Positions 17,811-26,451 are shown, counted from the first letter of the stretch. The stretch is DNA of 64,000 nucleotides from Pontibacter ruber (GCF_023630205.1 NZ_JALPRR010000002.1:922899-986898); one strand, 5' to 3'. Notes: generated by a model from the sequence alone, not told the origin. Numbers and translations are program-made.

Positions 17811-17850
17811 AATGAGTAAATAACTGAATGAGTGAATGCTGGATGAGGTA
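17811..17850. repeat. GAATGAGT-type repeat, partial copy B
   Basis: Between the permease and ATPase genes the sequence carries TGAATGAGTAAATAACTGAA followed by another TGAATGAGTGAATG unit, related to the left ends of the elements at 12849-12980 and 39095-39252. No matching inverted right end is present, so this is a fragment. Confidence 0.5.
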
Positions 17851-17875
17851 TGAACTCTTTGATTCCAGCGAATCC

Positions 17876-18589
17876 TTATTGTTCTGCGTCCCGGGTGGCA
17901 ATAATTTCCGGAGCACCTGTGTCGGATACCACATGGCCGCCTTTGATGCGGATGATGCGCTGCGTCTTTTCGGCAAGTTCCAGGTCGTGGGTAACCAGTA
18001 CCAGCGTAGTGCCTGCCTCTCGGTTCAGATCGAAAAGCAGTTGCTCCACGTGCTCGCCCGTTTCCTCATCCAGGTTACCAGTGGGCTCATCGGCAAAAAG
18101 TATGGTGGGTCTGTTCGAAAAGGCCCTTGCCAGCGACACGCGCTGCTGCTCCCCACCCGATAGCTGTGTCGGGTAATGGTCGTGGCGCTCAGCAAGACCC
18201 ACACGTCCCAGCAATTCCATCGCCTGCTTCTGCACATTGCGCTCGCCCCGCAGTTCCAGCGGCACCATCACATTCTCCAGCGCGGTCAGCGTCGGGATCA
18301 GCTGAAAGTTCTGGAAAACAAAACCTACATACTGGTTGCGCACCTGCGCCCGCTCATCCTCCGATAGGTTATCGAGTTTTATCCCGTTTAGTATAACAGA
18401 GCCGGTGCTGGCGCGGTCGAGGCCGGCACACAGGCCCAGCAGGGTTGTTTTGCCACTTCCCGACGGGCCCACAATGGAGCAGGTATCACCGGCGTTTAAG
18501 GTAAAGTTTATACCTTCCAGCACGGTCAGGTGGCGGTCGCCACTTTTATAGGTCTTGGCCAGGTTTTTTATTTCAAGTATCGTGGACAC
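17876..18589 (-). CDS. ABC transporter ATP-binding protein, YbbA type
   Basis: The 237-residue ATPase shows Walker A GPSGSGKTT near residue 40, the Q-loop in VFQNFQLIP near 92, the ABC signature LSGGEQQR near 142 and Walker B ILFADEPTGNLD near 163, followed by the H-loop in LVTHDLELA near 195. The ending GNLDEETGE and overall length are those of the LolD/MacB/YbbA subfamily, which drives FtsX-type permeases. The permease gene lies 84 bases downstream, separated by a repeat fragment. A TesA-type gene is divergent upstream, which is the E. coli ybbA-tesA arrangement. Confidence 0.92.
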   Translation of the reverse strand: MSTILEIKNLAKTYKSGDRHLTVLEGINFTLNAGDTCSIVGPSGSGKTTLLGLCAGLDRASTGSVILNGIKLDNLSEDERAQVRNQYVGFVFQNFQLIPTLTALENVMVPLELRGERNVQKQAMELLGRVGLAERHDHYPTQLSGGEQQRVSLARAFSNRPTILFADEPTGNLDEETGEHVEQLLFDLNREAGTTLVLVTHDLELAEKTQRIIRIKGGHVVSDTGAPEIIATRDAEQ

Positions 18590-18737
18590 GCTTTATCGGT
18601 TATTTTGTTCTAAGAAAAGGAACAGGCGCCTGCAAGGAGCATCAGGTGCCGGAATTTATATCCTAAACCCAATAACTGTTTAGACCCGTTATAGGTTTTT
18701 GATACACAAAGATTAAATTTAAGAAAAAAACGCATAT

Positions 18738-19460
18738 ATGGTAATGAAGAGCAAGTTTTTAACCCTTTACTTACTCGGACTGATGTTCTTTTACAGTTGC
18801 GGTCAGGCAGAGCAAACAGACAGTGTAGAAGCCAGCCAAGCAACTGCCACGACCCAAACGAAGAAAGAAGAAAATACAGCAACTGCTGAGAAAACGAAGA
18901 CGATTGTGTTCTTTGGCAACAGTTTGACAGCGGGTTATGGCCTGGAGCCGGATCAGGCCTTCCCTGCCCTGATACAGCAGCACATTGATTCGTTGGGATT
19001 GCCTTACAAGGCCGTAAATGCCGGGGTAAGCGGCGAAACCTCGGCGGGCGGCAAAAGCCGGGTAGACTGGATACTGAAGCAGCCGGTAGATGTTTTTGTG
19101 CTGGAACTCGGTGCGAACGATGGCTTGCGAGGTATTAACCCGAAAGAAACCTACCGCAACCTGGGTACTATCATAGATAAGGTACGGGCAAAAAATCCGG
19201 AGGCGCAGATCATACTTGCAGGCATGCAGATTCCGCCAAGTATGGGACAGCAGTTTGCATCGGAGTTTCGGGAAGTATACGCCCGCCTGGCAAAGGACAA
19301 GGATGTCGCGCTGATTCCTTTCTTATTGGAAGGCGTGGCTGGGGAGCGTGAACTGAACCAGGGCGATGGCATACACCCGACTGTGGAGGGGCAGAAAATA
19401 TTGGCTCAAAATACCTGGCAGGTACTGGAGCCTATTTTGAAAGAGCAGGCAAGCAGCTAA
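18738..19460 (+). CDS. tesA: TesA-like arylesterase/lysophospholipase, predicted lipoprotein
   Basis: The 240-residue protein is an SGNH/GDSL hydrolase of the TesA type: GNSLTAGYG near residue 61 (nucleophile Ser), the oxyanion Gly in NAGVSGETSAGG, ELGANDGLRG near 115 and the catalytic DGIHP near 213. The first 21 residues are a signal peptide with a lipobox-like end (FYSC), so it is probably a lipoprotein, unlike the soluble periplasmic E. coli enzyme. A low-complexity linker rich in Gln, Ala and Thr follows. The ATG at 18738 or at 18744 could be the start. It is divergent from the YbbA-type ATPase gene. Confidence 0.9.
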   Translation: MVMKSKFLTLYLLGLMFFYSCGQAEQTDSVEASQATATTQTKKEENTATAEKTKTIVFFGNSLTAGYGLEPDQAFPALIQQHIDSLGLPYKAVNAGVSGETSAGGKSRVDWILKQPVDVFVLELGANDGLRGINPKETYRNLGTIIDKVRAKNPEAQIILAGMQIPPSMGQQFASEFREVYARLAKDKDVALIPFLLEGVAGERELNQGDGIHPTVEGQKILAQNTWQVLEPILKEQASS

Positions 19461-19578
19461 AACCTTTATTTTCGCGTTAAAACGACGGGCTCTGAAATAT
19501 ATTTTAAAATTTTTTAATAAAGTTGAAACATTAACAACCCATGCCTGCGTATAAAAGCATGGCTAAAAGTTGAAAAAT

Positions 19579-19620
19579 AAACAGCGGCGGTTCCTCTTTG
19601 CGAGGGCCGCCGCTGTTTTT
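19579..19620. terminator. Bidirectional intrinsic terminator
   Basis: AAACAGCGGCGG (19579-19590) pairs with CCGCCGCTGTTT (19606-19617), followed by a T-run on the plus strand and preceded by an A-rich run that serves the minus strand. It lies between the convergent tesA and czcB genes. Confidence 0.88.
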
Positions 19621-19643
19621 GTATAGGTTGCTTCCGATCTCGG

Positions 19644-20816
19644 TTAATCTTCCGCTACTTCAGACTTCATCTTCTCGGCAAGTATAAAGTAGGAGCCTTT
19701 GGTTACGATCTGCGCCTTGTCAGGCAATTGTTTAACAGGCTTTACTTCTACAAATCCGTTTTCCGCTACGCCAGTCTCCACTTCCGCCATTCTAAAAGCT
19801 GTTGGCGCATCTTTCAGGAAAATGTAGTGCTTGTTTTTGTATCGTACCACAGCTTCTTCAGGCAAGGCAGGCAGTTCCTGCTTTCCTGCCAGGATCTGCG
19901 CGTTCACGTACATGCCTGGCAGCAGGTTCTTGTTTTCGTTGTTCACAAGCTCGGCGTGTACTGTTGCCATGCGCGAGTCGCCTTCAAAAGCTTTACCTAA
20001 GGAGAATACTTTAGCTTCAAGAGGCGCTCCGGCAACATTAGGCATTGTAAACTCCACCTTCTGCCCTACTGCCATTTTGCTAAAATCTTTTTCAAACACG
20101 TTCAGGATAAGGTGCAGGTGGTGGTTGTCTACAATCTCGAACATATCCTGACCCGGCTGCGCATAAGTGCCTATATTAACAGCAATCTCGTTTACAAAAC
20201 CGCTGATTGGTGCTGTGATGGCAACAGTAGACGTTATCTGGCCTGCTTCTACCCGCTTTGGCGAAATACCCATGGTTGTAAGGTGCGTAGCCAAGGCTTT
20301 CTGACGGGCACGTTGTACCTGTACATCGGTTTGTGCCTGCTCAAACTTTTTGCGAGATCCCACCTGCTCTTTGTTCAGTGTGTTCTGGCGCTCGTAGTCC
20401 TGCTCAGCATATGCTAGTTGGTTACGGGTAGTCAGGTACTCCTGCTGAAGCTTTATCAGCTCCGGGTTTTCTATAGTTGCCAGTACTTTGCCTTTCTGCA
20501 CATACTCGCCTTCTTTCACGTTTATACTTCTCACCACCCCACCCATTAAAGGGTTGATACTTGCCTTGTTATGAGGTGGCAGCTCAAGCTGTCCGTTAGC
20601 TACGACACGCGCCGAAAGGCTTATATTTTTGATATTGCCCAGCTTGATGCCGCTTACCTGCTGCTGTTGTTCAGAGAAAGTAACCAGATCTGGCGAAGTG
20701 GAGGCTACAGGCTCTGCAGTGGCTGCCGGAGACTGCTCGGTTTGCTCCTGCTGCGAGCAGGAGGTCAGGCTGATAAAGCCGCAAAGTATAAGTATAGTTA
20801 GGTTTGATGATTTCAT
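19644..20816 (-). CDS. czcB: CzcB/CusB-like periplasmic adaptor of a heavy-metal efflux pump (lipoprotein)
   Basis: The 390-residue protein starts with a lipoprotein signal peptide (lipobox SLTSC at residues 16-20) and a short low-complexity linker. Then come the first lipoyl half (GGVVRSINVKEGEYVQKG near 91), a shorter helical hairpin than MacA's, the second lipoyl half (ITAPISGFVNEIAVNIGTY near 200), a beta-barrel domain and a C-terminal membrane-proximal domain. It bridges the CzcA pump to the outer-membrane channel. Its ATG is one base after the czcA stop codon, so translation is probably coupled. There are no obvious extra His-rich metal motifs. Confidence 0.9.
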   Translation of the reverse strand: MKSSNLTILILCGFISLTSCSQQEQTEQSPAATAEPVASTSPDLVTFSEQQQQVSGIKLGNIKNISLSARVVANGQLELPPHNKASINPLMGGVVRSINVKEGEYVQKGKVLATIENPELIKLQQEYLTTRNQLAYAEQDYERQNTLNKEQVGSRKKFEQAQTDVQVQRARQKALATHLTTMGISPKRVEAGQITSTVAITAPISGFVNEIAVNIGTYAQPGQDMFEIVDNHHLHLILNVFEKDFSKMAVGQKVEFTMPNVAGAPLEAKVFSLGKAFEGDSRMATVHAELVNNENKNLLPGMYVNAQILAGKQELPALPEEAVVRYKNKHYIFLKDAPTAFRMAEVETGVAENGFVEVKPVKQLPDKAQIVTKGSYFILAEKMKSEVAED

Positions 20817-20817
20817 G

Positions 20818-23800
20818 TTATTCGATTCCTGCTGTAAACTCTAGGCTGATAATAGTTTGATTGTAGTCGCGGAGGGCGTTGAGATGATTGCTCTTAAGCT
20901 GATAAGCCTGATCCAGTGCCTGCACATACTCTATATAGTCGATGTCGCCGGTGCGGAAGCTCAGTTCGGCGGCTTTTGTCATCTGCTCTGCCTGACGCAA
21001 TGCGCCCTGCTCAAAGTATGCAAGTGTGGTTATATGCTTCTGTAGTTCCTGCGCCAGGTTCTGCAACTCGGTAAGTATAAGCTGCTGCTGGTACGCTACC
21101 TGGCTCTTAACCGCCTCCTCGTTTAGTTTGGCTGCTTTTACACGCGATTTCTGCGCTCCAAACCAGAGGGGCAAAGCTATACCTGCTTCAAAGCCAGTAA
21201 AGCGGTCGCCGGAAGTATACATGCGGTTCGGGTTTTCAGCCGGGGTTTCGCCTATAAAGGTTTGGTTGAAGTAGCCTACTGTAACGTCTGGCAGCATACG
21301 AGATTGCTCTAATTTTGTCTGACGGGAGGCAATTTGCAGTTCGCTCTTCAGGTAGGCAGCATAGGGGTTAGTATTAGCCCCTGTTGTATCGGTTAAAGCA
21401 GCTGTCTGGCGCTTATTCAGCTGCTCTACTGCAAAAGTTACAGGCTCCTGTGCCTGAAGCAATTGCTGCAAACGGCGTTTGGCTATTTGTACATCGGTCT
21501 GTGCCTGCTGCAGTTCGGTGCGCAGGGCCAGACTTCTGGTTTCAGCAGTGGCTTGTTCCAGGTAACTTGTTTCGCCTGTCTTAAAACGAACATTGGCAGC
21601 TTTGGTGAAGCGGCCGTACAGCGTATCCTGCTGTTGCAACAGTTTCAGGCGGGCGTTCTGGAATTGCAGCTGGTAATAAGCCTGCTTTACGTCACGCACC
21701 AGTTCCCGTTCCACAACCAGTTTTCTTGCTTCGGCCTGCTGTATGGTAGCGTCAGCCAGTTTAGCCTGGTCGCGGTACACGGTCGGGAAAGCGAACTGCT
21801 GTGAAATCGAGATATTCTCATCTTTATTCGCCGTGCTGATCTGGCCCCAGCTATAGTTGAGGTTGGTTTTTGGCAGATCGGTTGCTGCTCCGCGCAAGGC
21901 CTGCTCCCGCTCTAAACCATAACCTGCACTTTTCAGACTGAGGTTATTTTCCTTCGCATATTGTATACTTTCCTGCAGGTTCAGCGGCTGCTGGTTTGAT
22001 TGCGCTTGTGCAGTTGATACTGATCCTGCGTCAAGTATAAAGCAAATTATAAGGGCAGCCGGAATAGCTTCAGGTATGGATTTTTTCTTCGTTGGCTTTT
22101 CTTTAGACGTGAAGATGTAATAGAGTACCGGCAGCACTACCAGCGTCAGTAAGGTAGATGTGAACAAGCCTCCTATCACAACTGTTGCCAGCGGACGTTG
22201 TACTTCGGCTCCGGCAGAACCTGACAACGCCATCGGCAGAAAGCCTAGTGCAGCCACGGAAGCTGTCATGATAACTGGCCGCAGACGTACGCTGGTACCT
22301 TTGATTACGCGCTCGTATACATCTTTCATGCCTTCCTCTTTAAGCTGGTTAAAGTACCCGATCAGTACAATACCGTTAAGTACAGCCACGCCAAACAAAG
22401 CAATAAAGCCTACCCCAGCCGAGATACTAAAAGGCATATCACGCAGCCAAAGTGCGAAGATCCCTCCGATAGCTGATAAAGGTATAGCCGTGAAAATGAG
22501 CAGACTTTGCTTTACGGAGTTAAAGGTTAAGTATAAGAGGAAAAGTATAAGCAACAGAGCTGCTGGTACAGCAATAGAAAGACGATCTTTTGCAGCAACA
22601 AGGTTCTCGAACTGACCGCCGTAAGTAATGAAGTAGCCAGCTGGCAGCGGCAGTTGCTGAGCCAGTTTCGCCTGAATCTCAGAAACGATAGACTCCACAT
22701 CACGCTCACGCACGTTAAAGCCAACCACAATGCGGCGGCGACCTTCTTCGCGGGAAATCTGCATAGGGCCTTCTTCAAAGCGGATAGCAGCAACCTGTTG
22801 TACCGGCACCTGCCCACCCTGCGGAAGCGGGATGTACAGATTTTCGATGTCCTGCAGGTCCTGGCGCGAACCGCCTTCCATGCGCACTACCAAGTCAAAA
22901 CGCTTGTCGCCTTCGTACACAGCGCCGGCAGCCTGACCAGCAAAAGCTGTCCGGAGCACCGTATTCACATCGGCTACCTGCAAACCATACTGCGACATTT
23001 TAGAGCGGTTATACTCCACTACTATCTGCGGCAGGCCAGTTACTTCTTCTACAAACACATCCTGTACCCCTGCCACCGGCGATATCAGTTTGTCTACTTG
23101 TGCAGCCAGTTCGGAAAGCTGGTCCAGGTCTTCGCCATAAATTTTAATGGCAACATCCTGGCGGGCACCAGTCATCAGCTCGTTAAAGCGTAGCTGCATA
23201 GGCTGCTGGAAACCATAGTTGACTCCCGGCAACACTTTCAGCGCTTCGTTCATTTTGGCGGCTAGTTCCTGGCGATTGCTGGCGCTGGTCCACTCGTCTT
23301 TCTCTTTTAGCAGGATCATGACGTCTGCGGCTTCAATGGGCATAGGGTCGGTAGGGATCTCGGCTGTACCTATTTTACCGATCACTTCGGTTACTTCCGG
23401 GAACTGCTTTAAAAGGATTTCGCTGGCTTTGGTAGTGGTTTCTATCGTTTGCGTTAAAGAAGCACCGGGCACCAGGCGCAGGTCCATGGCAAAGTCGCCT
23501 TCTTCCAGATCCGGCAAAAACTCGCCTCCCATACGGCTGAACACAAACAAACTGAAAGCGAAAAGCAGAACTGCTGCTCCTACCACTAGTTTTCTGCTAT
23601 GCAATGCAAAGCGAATCACCGGCATGTAGACACGCTCTATAGCAGCCATGATCTTATCGGAGATATTCTCTTTGTGCTTCGTCTTTTTGCTCAGCAGCAA
23701 AGTGGAAACCATAGGCACATAAGTCAGGGAAAGTATAAAGGCTCCAAGTATGGCAAAGCTTACCGTCTGCGCCATTGGCTTGAACATTTTACCTTCAATG

Positions 23801-25209
23801 CCTACCAGCGCCATAATAGGCAGGTACACGATCAGGATGATGAGCATACCAAAAGCAGCAGAATTCATGATGTTAGAGGCCGCTCCTTTCACTTCTTCGT
23901 CCATTTCGCGTTGCGTGAGCTTGCGGAGCGGCAGGTTTCTGTTCTTCACAACTATAAAGTGGAGCACACCTTCCACTATAATCACAGCCCCATCCACGAT
24001 CAAACCAAAGTCGATAGCACCTAGGCTCATCAGGTTACCCGAAACACCAAACAGGTCCATCATGCCCAGCGCAAACAGCATGGAAAGCGGGATAACAGAC
24101 GCCACTACAAGACCTGCACGCAGGTTGCCCAGCAACAGCACCAGCACAAAAATCACGATAAGGCCACCTTCTATGAGGTTTTTAGCTACGGTGTTGATGG
24201 CCTTGTCTACCAGTTCGCTGCGGTCGAGGTACGCTTCAATGGCCAGACCTTTCGGTAAAGTACTTTGTATGCTGGCTACTTTATCCTGTACATTCTGAAT
24301 TACTTCAGAAGAATTAGCCCCTTTCAGCATAAGCACAATGCCGCCTACTACCTCGCCTTCTGTGTTTCGGGTAAGTGCGCCGTAACGCACCGGGTGTCCG
24401 TACTGTACCTGGGCAACATCGCTTACCAGAACCGGTACACCATTGCGGTTGCTTACCACGACTTTTTCGATGTCTTCCAGCGTATTTACCAGACCCAATC
24501 CACGGATAAAGAAAGCATTCTGATTTTTCTCAATGTAGGCAGCGCCTGTGTTCTCGTTGTTCTGTTCCAGCGCCGATACCACTTCGGTTACCGTCAGGTT
24601 CATACTTCGGAGCTTGTCCGGGCTCAGGGCCACCTCATATTCTTTCAGGAAACCACCGAAGCTGCTCACATCGGCTACGCCTGGGGTGCCCAGCAACTGG
24701 CGGCGCACGATCCAGTCCTGAATGGTGCGGAGTTCGGTTGGGCTATACTTCTTCGGGCTGTCGGGTTTGCTTACCAGCACGTACTGGAAAATTTCGCCCA
24801 GGCCGGTTGTAACAGGTGCCAGTTCCGGCTTGCCCATCTGTTCCGGTATCAGCTCTTCCGCCTCGCCCAGCCGCTCGGTTATCATTTGCCGGGCCAGGTA
24901 TTGGTCTACTTCCTCCTTAAAAACTACGGTAATAACAGAAAGGCCAAAACGTGATACCGAGCGCATTTCCACTACATCAGGCACATTGGCCAGCGACATT
25001 TCTATAGGTGTGGTAATAAAGCGCTCCACCTCCTGCGCAGCCAGCGTAGGCGATGAGGTTACAATTTGCACCTGGTTGTTGGTGATGTCGGGTACGGCGT
25101 CGACGGGCAGCCGGGAGAGCGCAAAAGAGCCCCATACTACCAATGCCAGCACCATAAGCCCCACCACCAGTTTATTATCTATCGAAAACTCGATGATCTT
25201 CTTAAACAT
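20818..25209 (-). CDS. czcA: CzcA-type heavy-metal RND pump fused to a TolC-like outer-membrane domain
   Basis: Residues 1 to about 1040 form a complete heavy-metal-efflux RND pump. Residues about 1070-1463 form a TolC/CzcC domain (opening NLQESIQYAKENNLSLK). The proton-relay segment near residues 400-415, DFGLIVDGAVIIVE, has the D-x6-D-x6-E spacing of CzcA (Zn, Co, Cd type) rather than the single Asp of CusA, so a divalent cation substrate is inferred. Between the domains, about residues 1048-1068, lies a signal-peptide-like stretch ending STAQAQ. Such fusions recur in Bacteroidota. It is the second gene of a three-gene operon, with a structured 119-base leader upstream. Confidence 0.92.
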   Translation of the reverse strand: MFKKIIEFSIDNKLVVGLMVLALVVWGSFALSRLPVDAVPDITNNQVQIVTSSPTLAAQEVERFITTPIEMSLANVPDVVEMRSVSRFGLSVITVVFKEEVDQYLARQMITERLGEAEELIPEQMGKPELAPVTTGLGEIFQYVLVSKPDSPKKYSPTELRTIQDWIVRRQLLGTPGVADVSSFGGFLKEYEVALSPDKLRSMNLTVTEVVSALEQNNENTGAAYIEKNQNAFFIRGLGLVNTLEDIEKVVVSNRNGVPVLVSDVAQVQYGHPVRYGALTRNTEGEVVGGIVLMLKGANSSEVIQNVQDKVASIQSTLPKGLAIEAYLDRSELVDKAINTVAKNLIEGGLIVIFVLVLLLGNLRAGLVVASVIPLSMLFALGMMDLFGVSGNLMSLGAIDFGLIVDGAVIIVEGVLHFIVVKNRNLPLRKLTQREMDEEVKGAASNIMNSAAFGMLIILIVYLPIMALVGIEGKMFKPMAQTVSFAILGAFILSLTYVPMVSTLLLSKKTKHKENISDKIMAAIERVYMPVIRFALHSRKLVVGAAVLLFAFSLFVFSRMGGEFLPDLEEGDFAMDLRLVPGASLTQTIETTTKASEILLKQFPEVTEVIGKIGTAEIPTDPMPIEAADVMILLKEKDEWTSASNRQELAAKMNEALKVLPGVNYGFQQPMQLRFNELMTGARQDVAIKIYGEDLDQLSELAAQVDKLISPVAGVQDVFVEEVTGLPQIVVEYNRSKMSQYGLQVADVNTVLRTAFAGQAAGAVYEGDKRFDLVVRMEGGSRQDLQDIENLYIPLPQGGQVPVQQVAAIRFEEGPMQISREEGRRRIVVGFNVRERDVESIVSEIQAKLAQQLPLPAGYFITYGGQFENLVAAKDRLSIAVPAALLLILFLLYLTFNSVKQSLLIFTAIPLSAIGGIFALWLRDMPFSISAGVGFIALFGVAVLNGIVLIGYFNQLKEEGMKDVYERVIKGTSVRLRPVIMTASVAALGFLPMALSGSAGAEVQRPLATVVIGGLFTSTLLTLVVLPVLYYIFTSKEKPTKKKSIPEAIPAALIICFILDAGSVSTAQAQSNQQPLNLQESIQYAKENNLSLKSAGYGLEREQALRGAATDLPKTNLNYSWGQISTANKDENISISQQFAFPTVYRDQAKLADATIQQAEARKLVVERELVRDVKQAYYQLQFQNARLKLLQQQDTLYGRFTKAANVRFKTGETSYLEQATAETRSLALRTELQQAQTDVQIAKRRLQQLLQAQEPVTFAVEQLNKRQTAALTDTTGANTNPYAAYLKSELQIASRQTKLEQSRMLPDVTVGYFNQTFIGETPAENPNRMYTSGDRFTGFEAGIALPLWFGAQKSRVKAAKLNEEAVKSQVAYQQQLILTELQNLAQELQKHITTLAYFEQGALRQAEQMTKAAELSFRTGDIDYIEYVQALDQAYQLKSNHLNALRDYNQTIISLEFTAGIE

Positions 25210-25214
25210 GGTTA

Positions 25215-25340
25215 GCTATAGTTTACTTAATCAAAAATTAGAATAAACTGCCTTTCAGAAGTGGTAATGAGAAGCTGAGGCTATACTTGTGGTATAGTCA
25301 GAGCAGGCTGAAAGGCAGGGAAAGCAGATTAAACTATAGC
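25215..25340 (-). promoter_or_regulatory. Candidate structured RNA leader of czcA (three nested stems)
   Basis: On the minus-strand transcript three perfect inverted repeats are nested. The outer 11 bp pairs 25330-25340 with 25215-25225, the middle 11 bp pairs 25308-25318 with 25248-25258, and the inner 6 bp pairs 25292-25297 with 25281-25286 around a five-base loop. Extra pairing of 25298-25301 with 25275-25278 extends the inner helix. The 5' outer arm covers the last three codons and stop of the DUF6660-like gene; the 3' outer arm ends five bases before the czcA ATG. Function as a switch or coupling device is inference. Confidence 0.55.
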
Positions 25341-25652
25341 CCGCGGCGGGTGCCACCAGGTAAAGGCCACGCGGGTTTCTTCCAGTTCCGGGTAAACCAG
25401 TGGCTTGGTTTGAGGAATAATGAAAAAGCGGAACACGATCAACTCCGACTCTACTGTAGTGGTAAAGGTGGCGCAACAGCCACATCCGCAAAAAACCGGA
25501 CAGGTGTCGTCGTGAAAAGCAGAATCGCCTGTGGTATGCGCTGCATCTACCAGGTTGGGAATGTGCTCATGGCTGTCCATTACCTTATCCGTGCAGGGCA
25601 GACACGCCATGCAGCACAGGTATAAGCTAAATAAGATCGCCATAAATTTCAT
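25329..25652 (-). CDS. Small Cys/His-rich exported protein of a metal-efflux operon (DUF6660-like)
   Basis: The 107-residue protein has a signal peptide-like N-terminus with several cysteines (CCMACLPC at about residues 13-20). A central Cys/His cluster follows, with HEH, then HDDTCPVFCGCGCC near residues 47-60, and then a hydrophobic segment. I recall small proteins of this type, named DUF6660, upstream of CzcA pumps in Bacteroidota; the match is from memory. The cluster suggests metal binding, perhaps delivery to the pump or sensing, but this is inference. A perfect -7 box lies six bases before the ATG, so the mRNA may be nearly leaderless. Confidence 0.7.
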   Translation of the reverse strand: MKFMAILFSLYLCCMACLPCTDKVMDSHEHIPNLVDAAHTTGDSAFHDDTCPVFCGCGCCATFTTTVESELIVFRFFIIPQTKPLVYPELEETRVAFTWWHPPRAIV

Positions 25653-25657
25653 GCGGG

Positions 25658-25665
25658 CAAATATA
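25658..25665 (-). promoter_or_regulatory. -7 promoter box of the metal-efflux operon
   Basis: Read on the minus strand these bases are TATATTTG, a perfect match to the Bacteroidota -7 consensus TAnnTTTG. The box ends five bases before the start codon of the first gene. Transcription would therefore start at or within a few bases of the ATG. No good -33 TTTG is visible at the usual distance. Confidence 0.45.
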
Positions 25666-25811
25666 AAGTATAATTCGCTAAGCTGAAGCCCAGCCTCTTA
25701 ATTCAGAACAGTTTTTGTAAAGTGTAAAAGATTTTATAGTTGAGGGTCAGTTATTTATAGTATAGGGAAAGTGAATATTTCAAAAAAAGTAAGAAATTTA
25801 TTCTACCTCAG

Positions 25812-25841
25812 GCAACCTCCGCCCGGGGTACTTGCATCTAA
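25812..25841 (+). promoter_or_regulatory. Probable ECF-type promoter of the sigma factor gene
   Basis: GCAACCT (25812-25818), 15 bases, then GCATCTAA (25834-25841). The AAC core in the -35 element is typical of promoters recognised by ECF sigma factors, and I recall the pair CAACCT/TCTAA in front of many Bacteroidota ECF genes. Position directly before the sigma gene suggests autoregulation. Confidence 0.5.
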
Positions 25842-25915
25842 AGGATAAAGAGGCTGAAAAAGCTCTTGAACCAAAGCCCGAAAAGAAATCAATATTTGAA
25901 AAACCTTTACCCAGC

Positions 25916-26449
25916 GTGACGGAACAGGAATTAATAGCAGGATGCCAGCGGGCTGACAGTAAAGCGCAGAAATGCCTTTACGAGCGTTACGCATCGCCCA
26001 TGTACGGGGTATGCCTGCGTTACCTGAAAAACCAGATGGACGCTGAGGAAGCACTGCTGAACGGATTTATGAAGATCTATAAAAACATAGGGCAGTACGA
26101 AGGCAAAGGAAGCTTTGAGGGTTGGGTAAGACGCGTTATGGTAAACGAGGCGCTCGGATTTTTACGAAAGAAGGAGCCTTTGCACCTGGCCATCGAAGAC
26201 AGCCATGTACAGGTAGCCGGCGTAAGCGGCGCCGACCACGACCTAGCGGAAGGAGAACTGATGGAACTGCTGCGCACCTTACCTGCCGGTTACAGAGCGG
26301 TATTCAACCTCTACGCCATTGAAGGTTATTCCCATAAAGAAATAGCGGATATGCTGGGCATTACGGAAGGTACTTCCAAGTCGCAGTTGAGCAAGGCACG
26401 GGCCATGCTGCAGCGCAGGCTGACCGGCGAAGAAGCTATAGCAAGTTAA
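25916..26449 (+). CDS. ECF-type RNA polymerase sigma factor
   Basis: The protein (177 residues from this start) has sigma region 2 (LYERYASPMYGVCLRYLKNQMDAEEA split over the core-binding and -10 helices), a linker, and region 4 with a clear helix-turn-helix (GYSHKEIADMLGITEGTSKSQLSKAR near the end). It redirects RNA polymerase to specific promoters. The open frame extends to a TTG at 25832, but that codon lies inside the probable promoter 25812-25841; the GTG at 25916 leaves a family-typical length. The longer form remains possible. The next gene, a probable anti-sigma factor, starts 13 bases downstream. Confidence 0.85.
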   Translation: MTEQELIAGCQRADSKAQKCLYERYASPMYGVCLRYLKNQMDAEEALLNGFMKIYKNIGQYEGKGSFEGWVRRVMVNEALGFLRKKEPLHLAIEDSHVQVAGVSGADHDLAEGELMELLRTLPAGYRAVFNLYAIEGYSHKEIADMLGITEGTSKSQLSKARAMLQRRLTGEEAIAS

Positions 26450-26451
26450 GA

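Noticed and set aside
19538..19563. Small hairpin CCATGC/GCATGG after tesA as a terminator
   Set aside because: Only six bp with a 12-base loop and no T-run; the strong terminator at 19579-19620 explains the site better.
25832..25915. TTG start for the sigma factor
   Set aside because: It lies within a probable ECF promoter; kept only as an alternative.
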